From assembly GCA_029061605.1 (NCBI GenBank), contig JAIDRT010000038.1:1-43845 (forward strand): DNA of 43,845 bases, in the 5' to 3' direction. The notes under the pieces were generated by a model that made no database searches, was not told the DNA's origin, and saw only the letters and a list, made by a program, of their open reading frames with translations. The number at the start of each line of letters is the position of its first letter. Within the stretch, counting starts at the first letter, position 1. The DNA comes from Clostridia bacterium. Lineage in GTDB: Bacteria > Bacillota > Clostridia > Christensenellales > UBA3700. This document shows, one piece after another, positions 1-6,873 of the stretch. Both the position numbers and the translations under genes were made by a program.

Positions 1-216
1 TTTGCAGGCTCAGTCTTCTTTGCCGTAGTTGCGCTCTTTGCAGGCTCAGTCTTCTTTGCCGTAGTTGCGCTCTTTGCAGGCTCAGTCTTCTTTGCCGTAG
101 TTGCGCTCTTTGCAGGCTCAGTCTTCTTTGCCGTAGTTGCGCTCTTTGCTGGCTCTGCTTTCTTTGCTGTCGTTGTTTTCTTTACAGGCTCGGCTTTCTT
201 TGCTGTTGCCGAGGTT
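1..216. repeat. 36-bp tandem repeat array inside the H1-like gene
   Basis: Units begin at 1, 37, 73, 109, 145 and 181. The first four are identical to each other; the last two have diverged. The period of 36 bp equals 12 codons, so copy-number change keeps the reading frame. There are no spacers, so this is not a CRISPR array. Confidence 0.95.
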
Positions 217-242
217 TTTGCAGGGTTTTTCTTCTCTGCCAC
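1..242 (-). CDS. Lysine/alanine-rich histone H1-like protein (partial, N-terminal part)
   Basis: The gene reads leftward and runs off the window. A GTG start at 242 sits 8 bases after a perfect AAGGAGG. About 80 codons are visible and give a low-complexity basic protein made of Ala, Lys, Thr, Pro and Glu, with the 12-residue unit AKSATTAKKTEP repeated. Such AAK/PAKK-rich tails are typical of bacterial histone-H1-like or other DNA-binding nucleoid proteins, and they also occur as disordered tails of other proteins, so the role is inferred. A probable promoter upstream on this strand has TTGCAA (312-307) and TAAAAT (290-285), 16 bases apart. The C-terminus and any folded domain lie outside the window. 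Confidence 0.65.
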   Translation of the reverse strand, partial: MAEKKNPAKTSATAKKAEPVKKTTTAKKAEPAKSATTAKKTEPAKSATTAKKTEPAKSATTAKKTEPAKSATTAKKTEPA

Positions 243-341
243 AACTAAGTCCTCCTTAATGGTATAAAAATTTTATCCACATATATTTTAGCATATTAAA
301 AAATTTTTGCAAGCGTAATATCGGACTATTATCTACTATTA

Positions 342-361
342 TTTATATGTATACATATAAA
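342..361. promoter_or_regulatory. 20-bp perfect palindrome, possible operator
   Basis: The palindrome has TTATATGTA and TACATATAA as its core arms. It lies between the divergent H1-like gene and dinB. It is AT-rich, so it could be an operator or chance; no binding protein can be named. Confidence 0.35.
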
Positions 362-415
362 GTGGATTTTGACACTGTGTAATCCAAAATTTTCCAGCAA
401 AAATTTAAAATAATA

Positions 416-429
416 CAAACAAATGTTTG
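416..429 (+). promoter_or_regulatory. LexA (SOS) box upstream of dinB
   Basis: CAAAC-AAAT-GTTTG matches the Bacillota LexA/DinR consensus CGAAC-N4-GTTYG, with one G-to-A change in the left half. The box overlaps the -35 hexamer at 427-432, the right place for repression. Confidence 0.75.
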
Positions 430-455
430 CATTATTGCGCTAAAAGCGTTAAAAT
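427..455 (+). promoter_or_regulatory. Promoter of dinB (leaderless)
   Basis: The -35 is TTGCAT (427-432), the spacer is 17 bp, and the -10 is TAAAAT (450-455). The start codon ATG lies at 462, seven bases after the -10, so the predicted transcription start falls on or next to the start codon. No Shine-Dalgarno sequence precedes it. Confidence 0.7.
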
Positions 456-461
456 ATAGTT

Positions 462-1685
462 ATGAAAAAAATTCTGCACTGTGACGCCAATAATTTTTAC
501 GCTTCAGTCGAGTGTATGCTTGATCCAAGCCTGAAAGACAAATACGTTGCCGTATCAGGCAATCCTGATAAACGGCACGGTATTATTTTGGCAAAAAATC
601 AAAAAGCCAAAGAGTGCGGAATCAAGACCGGCGAAGTAATCTGGGAAGCAAAACGCAAATGTCCCCAACTCGTGCTTGTCCCGCCACAATATGACAAATA
701 CGTGTACTACTCCGACAAGATATTTGATATATACTGTCAATACACCGACCGTGTTGAGCCGTTTGGAATCGACGAATGTTGGCTTGACGTCACAGGCTCT
801 ATGCGACTGTTCAAGAGCGCGACAGCCATTGCCGACGAACTGCGCGAACGTATTAAAAAAGAAATAGGCATAACCATATCTGTGGGCGTGTCTTTCAACA
901 AAGTCTTTGCCAAACTTGGCTCCGATATGAAAAAGCCTGACGCCACAACTGTGATCTCCCCTGACAACTTCAAGAAGAAAGTCTGGGGATTGGACGTGGG
1001 CGAGATGTTGATGATAGGCAGAAAGACGACTGACAAATTAAAGGGTCTGGGCATTGTCACCATAGGCGACCTTGCAAATACCAATCCCAAAATTTTGGTG
1101 GATAAATTTGGCATCAACGGACAAAAAATGTACGACAACGCCAACGGCATAAACGACGAAGAAGTAAGACTGTATTATGACAAGCACATTCCCAAGAGCG
1201 TGGGAAATTCCACCACTATGCCAAAGGACGTGACTTCACGAGACGAAATCAAAGCCGTGGTAATGGCGCTGAGCGAAATGGTCGCGGTGAGATTGAGAAA
1301 ATACGGATTTGTGGCAGGCGGAATACATCTCGGCGTGAGATACAACGACTTGACGTATATGGGAAAACAAACAAAACTTGCTTTAAAAATCAATTCGGCA
1401 AGTTGCCTATGCGATATAGCAATGGATATCTACGACTCAATAAAGCACCCCAATCCCATTCGCTTGTTGTCCGTGACGGCTTTTGACTTATCAAAGGGCG
1501 ACGAAGTTATGCAAATGTCATTGTTTGACGACGAAAGAACGCAAAAACTTCGCCGACTTGACAAATCCCTTGACGAAATAAGACAAAAGTACGGCTACAA
1601 CGCCCTCAAGTCTGCTTCTCTCCTTGAACATCCCTTCGTCACAGACGGACTAGAAGACAGCGACTTTTTGCCATTTAAGAAGTAG
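462..1685 (+). CDS. dinB: Y-family translesion DNA polymerase (DinB/UmuC type)
   Basis: This 407-residue protein starts with the Y-family catalytic segment KILHCDANNFYASVE (Asp8) and carries the second acidic pair in GIDECWLDVT (Asp104, Glu105). The little-finger/DNA-binding part follows, and the C-terminal stretch ending in YGYNALKSASLL is typical of the Bacillota DinB/UvrX subgroup. The family copies past lesions at low fidelity. The start at 462 fits because the polymerase fold begins at once after MKK. A LexA box and promoter directly upstream indicate SOS induction; with the -10 only seven bases from the ATG the mRNA is probably leaderless. Confidence 0.95.
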   Translation: MKKILHCDANNFYASVECMLDPSLKDKYVAVSGNPDKRHGIILAKNQKAKECGIKTGEVIWEAKRKCPQLVLVPPQYDKYVYYSDKIFDIYCQYTDRVEPFGIDECWLDVTGSMRLFKSATAIADELRERIKKEIGITISVGVSFNKVFAKLGSDMKKPDATTVISPDNFKKKVWGLDVGEMLMIGRKTTDKLKGLGIVTIGDLANTNPKILVDKFGINGQKMYDNANGINDEEVRLYYDKHIPKSVGNSTTMPKDVTSRDEIKAVVMALSEMVAVRLRKYGFVAGGIHLGVRYNDLTYMGKQTKLALKINSASCLCDIAMDIYDSIKHPNPIRLLSVTAFDLSKGDEVMQMSLFDDERTQKLRRLDKSLDEIRQKYGYNALKSASLLEHPFVTDGLEDSDFLPFKK

Positions 1686-1708
1686 TCTATTGGACTTTGC
1701 AATAGATA

Positions 1709-1996
1709 TTACAACTTCTCTGCTCTTTCAAAGCCGCATATCTCAAGCGCAAGTCTTGCTCCGCATAAAAAACCGTCTTGAAAGCATTGTCTGCTTATCA
1801 TACTGCAAAGAGATCCATACTCCAAATTGTAGTTAAATAGTATTTCTTTGAATTTCTTATCCTCTTCCATATACTTTCCCAGAATTTTTTCCCACTTTAT
1901 CACTTCGTCAAATTGCTCTATATACTCGCTATCTTTATTTGTATCGTGTTCCTCTATCACGTCGTATAGAATTTGTATTATTTTTGATTGCGACAT
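1709..1996 (-). CDS. Small helical protein, DUF6809-like
   Basis: This 95-residue protein is predicted to be all-helical: an acidic N-terminal half, then a conserved-looking C-terminal helix (FQDGFLCGARLALEIC). The pattern, a short helical protein ending in GFxxGARLxLE, resembles the DUF6809-type proteins common in Clostridia; the match is from memory and moderate. The ATG at 1996 has a good AAAGGAG eight bases upstream. Function is unknown. It is convergent with dinB and divergent from the HTH pair. Confidence 0.7.
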   Translation of the reverse strand: MSQSKIIQILYDVIEEHDTNKDSEYIEQFDEVIKWEKILGKYMEEDKKFKEILFNYNLEYGSLCSMISRQCFQDGFLCGARLALEICGFERAEKL

Positions 1997-2035
1997 AATA
2001 ATCTCCTTTAGTTTCCCATTATTTTGATATTATTA

Positions 2036-2078
2036 TATAATGCATATAACGGAAAGTCAATTGAAATTTGATTAAAAT
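2036..2078 (+). promoter_or_regulatory. AT-rich promoter region of the double-HTH genes
   Basis: A perfect TATAAT occurs at 2036-2041 and a TAAAAT at 2073-2078, but neither has a convincing -35 at 17 bp. One of them probably drives the HTH pair. Confidence 0.35.
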
Positions 2079-2095
2079 AGCGGGAAAATTTAATT

Positions 2096-2545
2096 ATGGA
2101 AAAAAAGTTTACATCAAATATCCGAAAACTAAGAAAAGAATTTAACGTGTCTCAACCGCAACTTGCGAAAGAAATAGGATATGGAAAAAGTGTAATTAGT
2201 TCTTGGGAAATTGGTACCCAAATTCCAAGCGCAAAAGCGATAATAATTTTGTCAAGATATTTTCAAGTAAGCGTGGATTATATACTTAACGTAACCAACG
2301 ACAATACTATGTTGCACCGTATTGATGACTTTGACGTAGATATATCCATATTTAACAAAAGACTAAAAAAATTGAGAATAAGTAAAAATTTATCTCAAGA
2401 CCAACTTGCTAAAAGAACAGGGCTTACCCAAACTTCTATCAATCACTGGGAAAACGGCAAATGTCAACCCAATGCAAATGCAATCGTTGCTCTCGCCCGC
2501 TATTTTGATGTAACAACTGACTACCTTTTAGGCGAAAGCGACTAA
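2096..2545 (+). CDS. Double Cro/C1-type HTH regulator, copy 1
   Basis: This 149-residue protein consists of two XRE-type helix-turn-helix domains (about residues 5-65 and 83-147), each with the pattern SQxQLAKxxGYxxxxISxWExGxxxP followed by the C-terminal helix ARYFxVTxDYLL. It has no ligand-binding or protease domain, so it probably acts as a DNA-binding repressor whose two domains contact adjacent sites. No clear Shine-Dalgarno precedes the ATG. The gene directly downstream is a close paralog in the same direction. Confidence 0.9.
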   Translation: MEKKFTSNIRKLRKEFNVSQPQLAKEIGYGKSVISSWEIGTQIPSAKAIIILSRYFQVSVDYILNVTNDNTMLHRIDDFDVDISIFNKRLKKLRISKNLSQDQLAKRTGLTQTSINHWENGKCQPNANAIVALARYFDVTTDYLLGESD

Positions 2546-2557
2546 GGTTATTTAATT

Positions 2558-3007
2558 ATGAAAGAAAAGTTTACTTCAAATATCAGAAAATTAAGAAAAG
2601 AATTTAATGTATCACAGCCACAACTTGCAAAAGAGATAAGATATAGCAAAAATACAATAAGTCTTTGGGAAATTGGCGCGCGTATACCGTGCGCAGACGC
2701 AATAATAATTTTATCACGCTATTTTCAAGTAAGTACTGATTATATATTAAAAATGACTGATGACAATACTATGTTACACCGCATAGACGATTTTGAAGTA
2801 GATATGTCTACGTTTGTCAAAAGATTGAAAGAATTGCGATTAAAAAAGAAAATCTCCCAAGATACTTTATCCAATAAAACAGGTCTATCTCAATCTGCAA
2901 TAGGCAATTGGGAAATTGGCAAAAGCATCCCAACTGCAACAGCAATTGTTGCACTTGCCCGCTTTTTTGAAGTTACGAGTGATTATCTTTTAGGCGAAAG
3001 CGACTAG
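2558..3007 (+). CDS. Double Cro/C1-type HTH regulator, copy 2
   Basis: This has the same length and architecture as the preceding gene, with most of the first HTH domain and the linker DDNTMLHRIDDF identical. It starts 12 bases after the first gene stops. The second HTH domain differs most in the recognition helix (QSAIGNWEIGKSIP versus QTSINHWENGKCQP), suggesting the copies contact different half-sites. It is a recent tandem duplication, probably co-transcribed with copy 1, whose protein may form mixed complexes with it (inference). Confidence 0.9.
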   Translation: MKEKFTSNIRKLRKEFNVSQPQLAKEIRYSKNTISLWEIGARIPCADAIIILSRYFQVSTDYILKMTDDNTMLHRIDDFEVDMSTFVKRLKELRLKKKISQDTLSNKTGLSQSAIGNWEIGKSIPTATAIVALARFFEVTSDYLLGESD

Positions 3008-3020
3008 AATGTTTATTATT

Positions 3021-3225
3021 TTGTCACTTCGACAACTTTATCTGTCATTTTGAGCGTAGTCGAGAAATCTAATCCGCTTAATAATACCGACAAAATGGAG
3101 CCTTGCGACATTTTCGCTTGGTCGGTAGGGCGAAGTCCAACCGTAAGTTTAGCAATTACTTTTTTATACTGATGAGATTTCTCCACTACGGTCGAAATGA
3201 CATAAATATAAAGTCGAGATGACAT
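3021..3225. repeat. MITE-like palindromic repeat, about 205 bp
   Basis: A 28-base arm at 3043-3070 and its inverted copy at 3175-3202 match at 25 of 28 positions. An outer pair (3022-3034 and 3213-3224, TGTCA..TCGAC type) extends the symmetry. The arm, TGTCATTTxGxxCGTAGTxGAGAAATCT, is a type of repeat seen scattered in many bacterial genomes. The arms could fold into a long hairpin, and no transposase is inside. A 69-codon open frame across it is a by-product. Confidence 0.8.
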
Positions 3226-3231
3226 CTAAAA

Positions 3232-3729
3232 CTACCCAATCATTGCTTTTATTATCACTACGATTATCAATGCTATTAACGCAAGCCGAAGGACGGAAGA
3301 TAGGAAAGAATACAATTTCTTTCTTTTTTGCGCTTTGTTGTCTACGATATACTCTGCTCCGTCAACGTTAAAACCTTCTTCCCTCAACTTTACGCCAACT
3401 CCTGCGCCATACTTTGAATTGGGGTGAATAAAACTGACGTTGAGCGGCATACCGCAGTCAATACCGCTTACTTGGCAGTTGAGAGAATGATTGCACTTGG
3501 AGTATCTTGGCGTAAAAAAGCCCATAATTCCTATTATCCAAAAGAACAAGGCTCTAAAAAGCCACAGCGCGCCTGAAAATTCAGATTTTTTTATAAATTC
3601 CACTTGAAAATATCCGTTGTCGTCCACTTGCGGAAGCACGTATTCTTTGCCGTTTTGGCAATAAATCTTGAGCGGTTTAGCGTCCTGAAATACCTTGATA
3701 TCCTTGCGGTTGTGTAAAAATATCTTCAT
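3232..3729 (-). CDS. Hypothetical membrane protein with two membrane segments
   Basis: This 165-residue protein has a soluble N-terminal part with a beta-like pattern (IKVFQDAKPLKIYCQNGKEYVLPQVDDNGYFQVEF), a hydrophobic segment near residues 53-73, a polar central domain with four cysteines, and a C-terminal membrane helix (SSVLRLALIALIIVVIIKAM). I do not recognise the family. It starts one base after the upstream membrane gene stops, and its Shine-Dalgarno lies inside that gene's last codons, so the two are translationally coupled. Confidence 0.75.
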   Translation of the reverse strand: MKIFLHNRKDIKVFQDAKPLKIYCQNGKEYVLPQVDDNGYFQVEFIKKSEFSGALWLFRALFFWIIGIMGFFTPRYSKCNHSLNCQVSGIDCGMPLNVSFIHPNSKYGAGVGVKLREEGFNVDGAEYIVDNKAQKRKKLYSFLSSVLRLALIALIIVVIIKAMIG

Positions 3730-3730
3730 A

Positions 3731-4192
3731 TTACACCCCCATTACCTTTGACTTAGTGACAAAATACACTATACTTCCGAGAATCAATACGCACGTCATA
3801 CAACCGCTTGAGATTATCTTACGGCGAGACGACTTGCCATTGTTTTCCTTTATCGCAAAAAGTATCGTCAACACAGCCAGTACTATTCCCAACGCCAAAA
3901 GTATATAGATAAGTGTAGAATAACTTTGATAAACCTTTTGCACCATTGGCAGAACGTCTGCCCCCTCTGCATTGAAAGCGTTGCGAAAATCCTCGCTTGC
4001 CAAAATCAAAAATAGCGTCAAAAGAGCGACAAGCGCAAGCATTGCAAGATACAAAACTCTGCCTATCTCTATGGCTCCGTACATCAGATACATAAGCGTG
4101 GGAACAAAAGTTGCGATACTTGCCAACCACCCAAGCCGTAACAACGTGCCGCTCGCCCTCTCACGAATCTGCATTTTTTGAATAGTTTCCAT
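3731..4192 (-). CDS. Hypothetical four-helix membrane protein
   Basis: This protein of about 153 residues has four predicted membrane helices (LGWLASIATFVPTLMYLMYG, VLYLAMLALVALLTLFLILA, TLIYILLALGIVLAVLTILF, CMTCVLILGSIVYFVTKS). I chose the start at 4192 (METIQKM) because AGGGGG lies five bases upstream; a longer frame from 4210 lacks such a site. Family unknown. It is the first gene of a two-gene operon with the 165-residue membrane protein. Confidence 0.75.
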   Translation of the reverse strand: METIQKMQIRERASGTLLRLGWLASIATFVPTLMYLMYGAIEIGRVLYLAMLALVALLTLFLILASEDFRNAFNAEGADVLPMVQKVYQSYSTLIYILLALGIVLAVLTILFAIKENNGKSSRRKIISSGCMTCVLILGSIVYFVTKSKVMGV

Positions 4193-4394
4193 AATCCCCC
4201 TATAATACACATATTATATAATTGTATATTATTATTTATATTATATCCATATTATATATTTATGTCAATACTCCAACATTTCTAAAAGTCTTCTAAAAAG
4301 CAATGACGCTTTCTCCAAAATCAATTTTAAGAAAATATTCAAAAACGTTTGACAACTTAAGATATTTAATATATCATTACTTATGCAATGATTT

Positions 4395-4477
4395 GCGGTC
4401 ATGGCGGAATAGGCAGACGCGTACGTTTGAGGGGCGTATGGGAGACCGTCCGGGTTCAAGTCCCGGTGACCGCACCA
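4395..4477 (+). tRNA. tRNA-Leu(GAG)
   Basis: Acceptor stem GCGGTCA/TGACCGC, D arm, anticodon stem TACGT/GCGTA with loop TTGAGGG (anticodon GAG), a long class II variable arm (TGGGAGACCG), T arm CCGGG-TTCAAGT-CCCGG, and encoded CCA at 4475-4477. It serves as the left boundary of a decayed integration island. Confidence 0.95.
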
Positions 4478-4501
4478 ATAAGTCGAATCGGCTGTAAAAA
4501 T

Positions 4502-4526
4502 GAGAAGTTCCCCACTTCTCTTTTTT
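4502..4526 (+). terminator. Rho-independent terminator of tRNA-Leu
   Basis: Stem GAGAAGT (4502-4508), loop TCCCC, ACTTCTC (4514-4520), then six T. Confidence 0.85.
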
Positions 4527-4614
4527 ATTTCGCTTGCAGAAGTGCAAATACAAACACGCTTGAACTATAACATATCTATGCTAGTGTTTAGGAGAAGTGA
4601 AAGGAGATTTAATT

Positions 4615-4740
4615 ATGGCAAATTACATTTGTAGCAACTGCCCATATTGTCAACGAACAGCAAACTTTTTTATTTGTTGGTGTACTTATTGGCAAAAAGT
4701 AGTACGACTTACAGAAAATTGTACGAGAGACGATAATTAA
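4615..4740 (+). CDS. 41-residue cysteine-rich small protein
   Basis: The ATG at 4615 has AAAGGAGA seven bases upstream. The 41-residue product has an N-terminal CxxCxxC cluster (SNCPYC), a later CWC pair and a final Cys near the end (TENC). The cysteine spacing suggests a metal-binding (zinc or Fe-S) miniprotein or a disulfide-rich peptide. I do not recognise a family. The strong ribosome site and cysteine pattern support a real gene. Confidence 0.6.
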   Translation: MANYICSNCPYCQRTANFFICWCTYWQKVVRLTENCTRDDN

Positions 4741-4873
4741 AATGAGAAAATAATGACAGTTTATTCAAAATATTTAATACTTGTCGTCCTTAAGGATGAC
4801 ATCCAAGCGCAAGTTTAACGACGAAAATATAAGTCAAAATAAGTTTAATTTGCCAATGAAAATGACGAAATAA

Positions 4874-5050
4874 TTACTCAACAACACATTACGCAAATTT
4901 ATTCGCGCCTATGTAAACAGATCCATTGGGCGAAACGTCATTGAAGCGCACAATTTAAGACATACTTATGCTCCCCCTATTTTACTTTACAAAGGTACCT
5001 GCTTAAATATAGCATTAGGATATTCAAGTATTGATTTAGTCAATATCTGA
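4874..5050 (+). pseudogene. Tyrosine recombinase (integrase) C-terminal remnant
   Basis: The frame 4874-5050, opened by a stop at 4871-4873, encodes about 58 residues with the tyrosine-integrase box II (EAHNLRHTYA) and the following LGYSSI motif that normally precedes the catalytic Tyr. The N-terminal core and the nucleophile Tyr are missing. After the TGA at 5048 a shifted frame continues SERRLEKSDEK and stops, which suggests a frameshift near the end. The position next to a tRNA gene fits an integrase of the island. Non-functional. Confidence 0.75.
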
Positions 5051-5168
5051 ACGGCGTTTAGAAAAATCTGACGAGAAATAATAGAAAATTTTTATTTAAT
5101 TATTTTCATTAACAATATTGACGGCTAGTCTAAAGTATGCTATAATTAAGAAAAAAGGGGTAAAATTT

Positions 5169-6023
5169 ATGCAACAAAAATTAACTAAAAAACTTGTAGC
5201 AACATCAGTGGGACTTGTCTTACTTATAGCATTGATATTTTGTATCGCTCCTATTCAAATCGCTCACGCAGACTCTGTTGTTTGGGAAAAAGTAGACTAT
5301 GAAAATTGTTTTGTAAAAGAAATCACTGAGGCGGGAGATACATATGGTTGTCTAGTCAAAGAAAATTCATTACTTCGTAATTATAAATATTTATATGTAT
5401 TTATGAGTGGAGCGGGAGGAATGGGAGGTTCATCTTCTGATGCAAAACCGGGTTACGGCGGTGGTAGTGGATCTTTTGTTGTTACCAAGATCAACCTTGC
5501 AGAAACAGATAATTTAATTATAGTATTAGGAAAAGGCGGTGGTAAATTTGAATATGGACCGAACGACGAATATAATTATGGAGACGGACACCCATCATCT
5601 ATTTTAGCGCTGAGAAATAAAACAGATTATAAACCATTCGCAATGGAGGGAGCAGTTTGCATTGGCGGAAAGGTTGGCGATACTACAACACCAGGAAAAG
5701 GTGGTACAATAAGTAAAATGTCTGGCTCAATCGCAAATATTATATATTATCAAAACGGCGTTGATGGCGGACAAGCATCTCACTCTTTCAGCGTTGATTT
5801 GGGATTTAGGACAGAACATTTTATATATCGTCCTACAGGAGCAAATCCATCCGGTAAAGGCGGCGGCGCATCAGTATACCACAGAGGCGGAGACGGCGGC
5901 GTAATGTTCAAAAACGGCTCTGATGGAACTATGGGAGCAGGTGGCGGCGGCGCAGGTAAAGGCGCAACGCAAGGCGGCTACGGCGGAGACGCTTATATGG
6001 AAATTTACGGTAGCAATATGTAA
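5169..6023 (+). CDS. Secreted glycine-rich protein
   Basis: This protein of about 284 residues has a clear signal peptide: KLTKK, then a hydrophobic core (LVATSVGLVLLIALIFCIAP), then a cleavage-like site AHA. The mature part alternates beta-like segments (YLYVFMSGAGG, LIIVLGKGGG, MEGAVCIGGKVGD) with runs of Gly, ending in MGAGGGGAGKG and GGYGGDAYMEIYG. Similar Gly-rich folds occur at tips of phage receptor-binding proteins and in bacterial surface proteins. The start at 5169 has AAGGGG about nine bases upstream; an in-frame ATG at 5118 would put charged residues before the signal. A strong terminator follows. Function unknown, probably envelope or extracellular. Confidence 0.8.
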   Translation: MQQKLTKKLVATSVGLVLLIALIFCIAPIQIAHADSVVWEKVDYENCFVKEITEAGDTYGCLVKENSLLRNYKYLYVFMSGAGGMGGSSSDAKPGYGGGSGSFVVTKINLAETDNLIIVLGKGGGKFEYGPNDEYNYGDGHPSSILALRNKTDYKPFAMEGAVCIGGKVGDTTTPGKGGTISKMSGSIANIIYYQNGVDGGQASHSFSVDLGFRTEHFIYRPTGANPSGKGGGASVYHRGGDGGVMFKNGSDGTMGAGGGGAGKGATQGGYGGDAYMEIYGSNM

Positions 6024-6090
6024 GTTGTTATTCAATATTTGGACAAGATGTAAAACGCATTTGAATTCCAAGATTTCTATTATCAAAAAA

Positions 6091-6119
6091 GGTAAATCTC
6101 TTAAAGATTTACCTTTTTT
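6091..6119 (+). terminator. Terminator of the glycine-rich gene
   Basis: A perfect 9-bp stem GGTAAATCT/AGATTTACC with loop CTTAA, followed by six T. Confidence 0.9.
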
Positions 6120-6177
6120 ACTTATTCCCTATTACTTCTTCACTATTCACTAAATGCTATCAATGTGACGAGCCTAT

Positions 6178-6234
6178 TTATTTACGTTGGCTTGCCACCT
6201 CGCAAATCAAGTCCGCGCACTTTTCAAGTCCCAG
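6178..6234 (-). pseudogene. Fragment of a second cytidylate-kinase-like gene (3' end)
   Basis: Read leftward this encodes LGLEKCADLICEVASQRK and a stop. It matches the last 18 residues of the intact kinase at 6874-7470 at all but one position. The rest of that gene copy is gone. Its upstream end merges directly into the tRNA-Leu 3' copy at about 6223-6234. Confidence 0.8.
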
Positions 6235-6297
6235 TGACCGTACCAACAAGTCAAATCGGCTATATGATTAAGAGAAGTTACACACTTCTCTTTTTTT
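6223..6297 (+). repeat. Second copy of tRNA-Leu 3' end and terminator (attR-like)
   Basis: It matches 4455-4526 with scattered substitutions, for instance CCCAGTGACCG versus CCCGGTGACCG. It ends with its own hairpin (GAGAAGT 6272-6278, ACTTCTC 6284-6290) and T7. It cannot encode a tRNA because the 5' half is absent. Confidence 0.75.
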
Positions 6298-6396
6298 ATT
6301 TCGCCTTTTGACAAAAATGCGCTCCCCTATGACTGTCCAAATTTGTGACGCTTGTTGACAATTTGAAATAAAACGCATAGAAATTTAAATTGGATA

Positions 6397-6425
6397 TTGA
6401 TTTTTACACACCTATGTGTTATAAT
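6397..6425 (+). promoter_or_regulatory. Promoter of the lipoprotein gene
   Basis: -35 TTGATT (6397-6402), a 17-bp spacer, and a perfect -10 TATAAT (6420-6425). Confidence 0.75.
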
Positions 6426-6452
6426 AAAAATACAACAGATAAGAGGGAAACT

Positions 6453-6872
6453 ATGAAAAAAATATCAAAACTTATTACGACTTTGATTTTGTGCTTTGCG
6501 CTCGTTTGCATATTCGCAGGCTGTGTAGACAATACCCCATCGGGCGATACCCTATCGCCTTACGATGAAATCGTCAAATATGACGAAAAAGAAATGTCGG
6601 AATTTATAGCAAACTATGACGACGCCAATAAGTTATACGACGGCATTATTATAATCGTATTGACGAGCAAAGCAACCTATGATATAGACGAATACACTCC
6701 CGACGATTTCTCTCAAATCGACGCCGTATCCGTAAAAAAGATAGGAAAACAAATCCTTTCCATTGAAGTCTCCGACACAAGCCGAGAAAATATACTGCGT
6801 GCGGTATACATACTCAATTTGCGTTCTGACATTGAGTCAGCAGAACCAAACGGATATTACATTCCCTTCTAG
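6453..6872 (+). CDS. Hypothetical lipoprotein
   Basis: This 139-residue protein has a lipoprotein signal peptide (KKISKLITTLILCFALVCIFAGC), with lipobox FAGC. The mature part is acidic, with a mixed alpha/beta pattern and no known domain. I prefer the start at 6453, which has GAGGG upstream and gives a normal signal peptide, over a frame from 6390. It has its own promoter. It lies between the intact kinase gene (convergent) and the kinase 3' fragment. Confidence 0.8.
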   Translation: MKKISKLITTLILCFALVCIFAGCVDNTPSGDTLSPYDEIVKYDEKEMSEFIANYDDANKLYDGIIIIVLTSKATYDIDEYTPDDFSQIDAVSVKKIGKQILSIEVSDTSRENILRAVYILNLRSDIESAEPNGYYIPF

Positions 6873-6873
6873 A

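Larger units (their letters stand above)
4455..6297. mobile_element. Decayed tRNA-Leu integration island with direct-repeat ends
   Basis: The last 23 bases of tRNA-Leu plus the downstream spacer and terminator (from 4455) recur imperfectly at 6223-6297, including TTCAAGTCCC, GTGACCG, ACCAA and the terminator hairpin GAGAAGT/ACTTCTC followed by T7. Between the copies lie a tyrosine-integrase remnant (4874-5050), a small Cys-rich gene and a secreted glycine-rich gene. Direct repeats of a tRNA 3' end around an integrase are the normal signature of a tRNA-integrated element. The integrase is broken and the copies have diverged, so this is an old, immobile remnant. Confidence 0.6.

Noticed and set aside
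1..216. CRISPR-like 36-bp repeats
   Set aside because: The units are directly adjacent without spacers and encode a regular 12-residue unit in frame.
3016..3225. 69-codon open reading frame on the minus strand
   Set aside because: It lies entirely within the palindromic repeat and has no ribosome site; the peptide just reflects the repeat.
4388..4570. Short plus-strand frames across tRNA-Leu
   Set aside because: They cover the tRNA and its terminator and have no ribosome site.
6223..6297. A second tRNA-Leu gene
   Set aside because: Only the 3' part is present; the acceptor 5' strand, D arm and anticodon arm are missing and replaced by a kinase-gene fragment.
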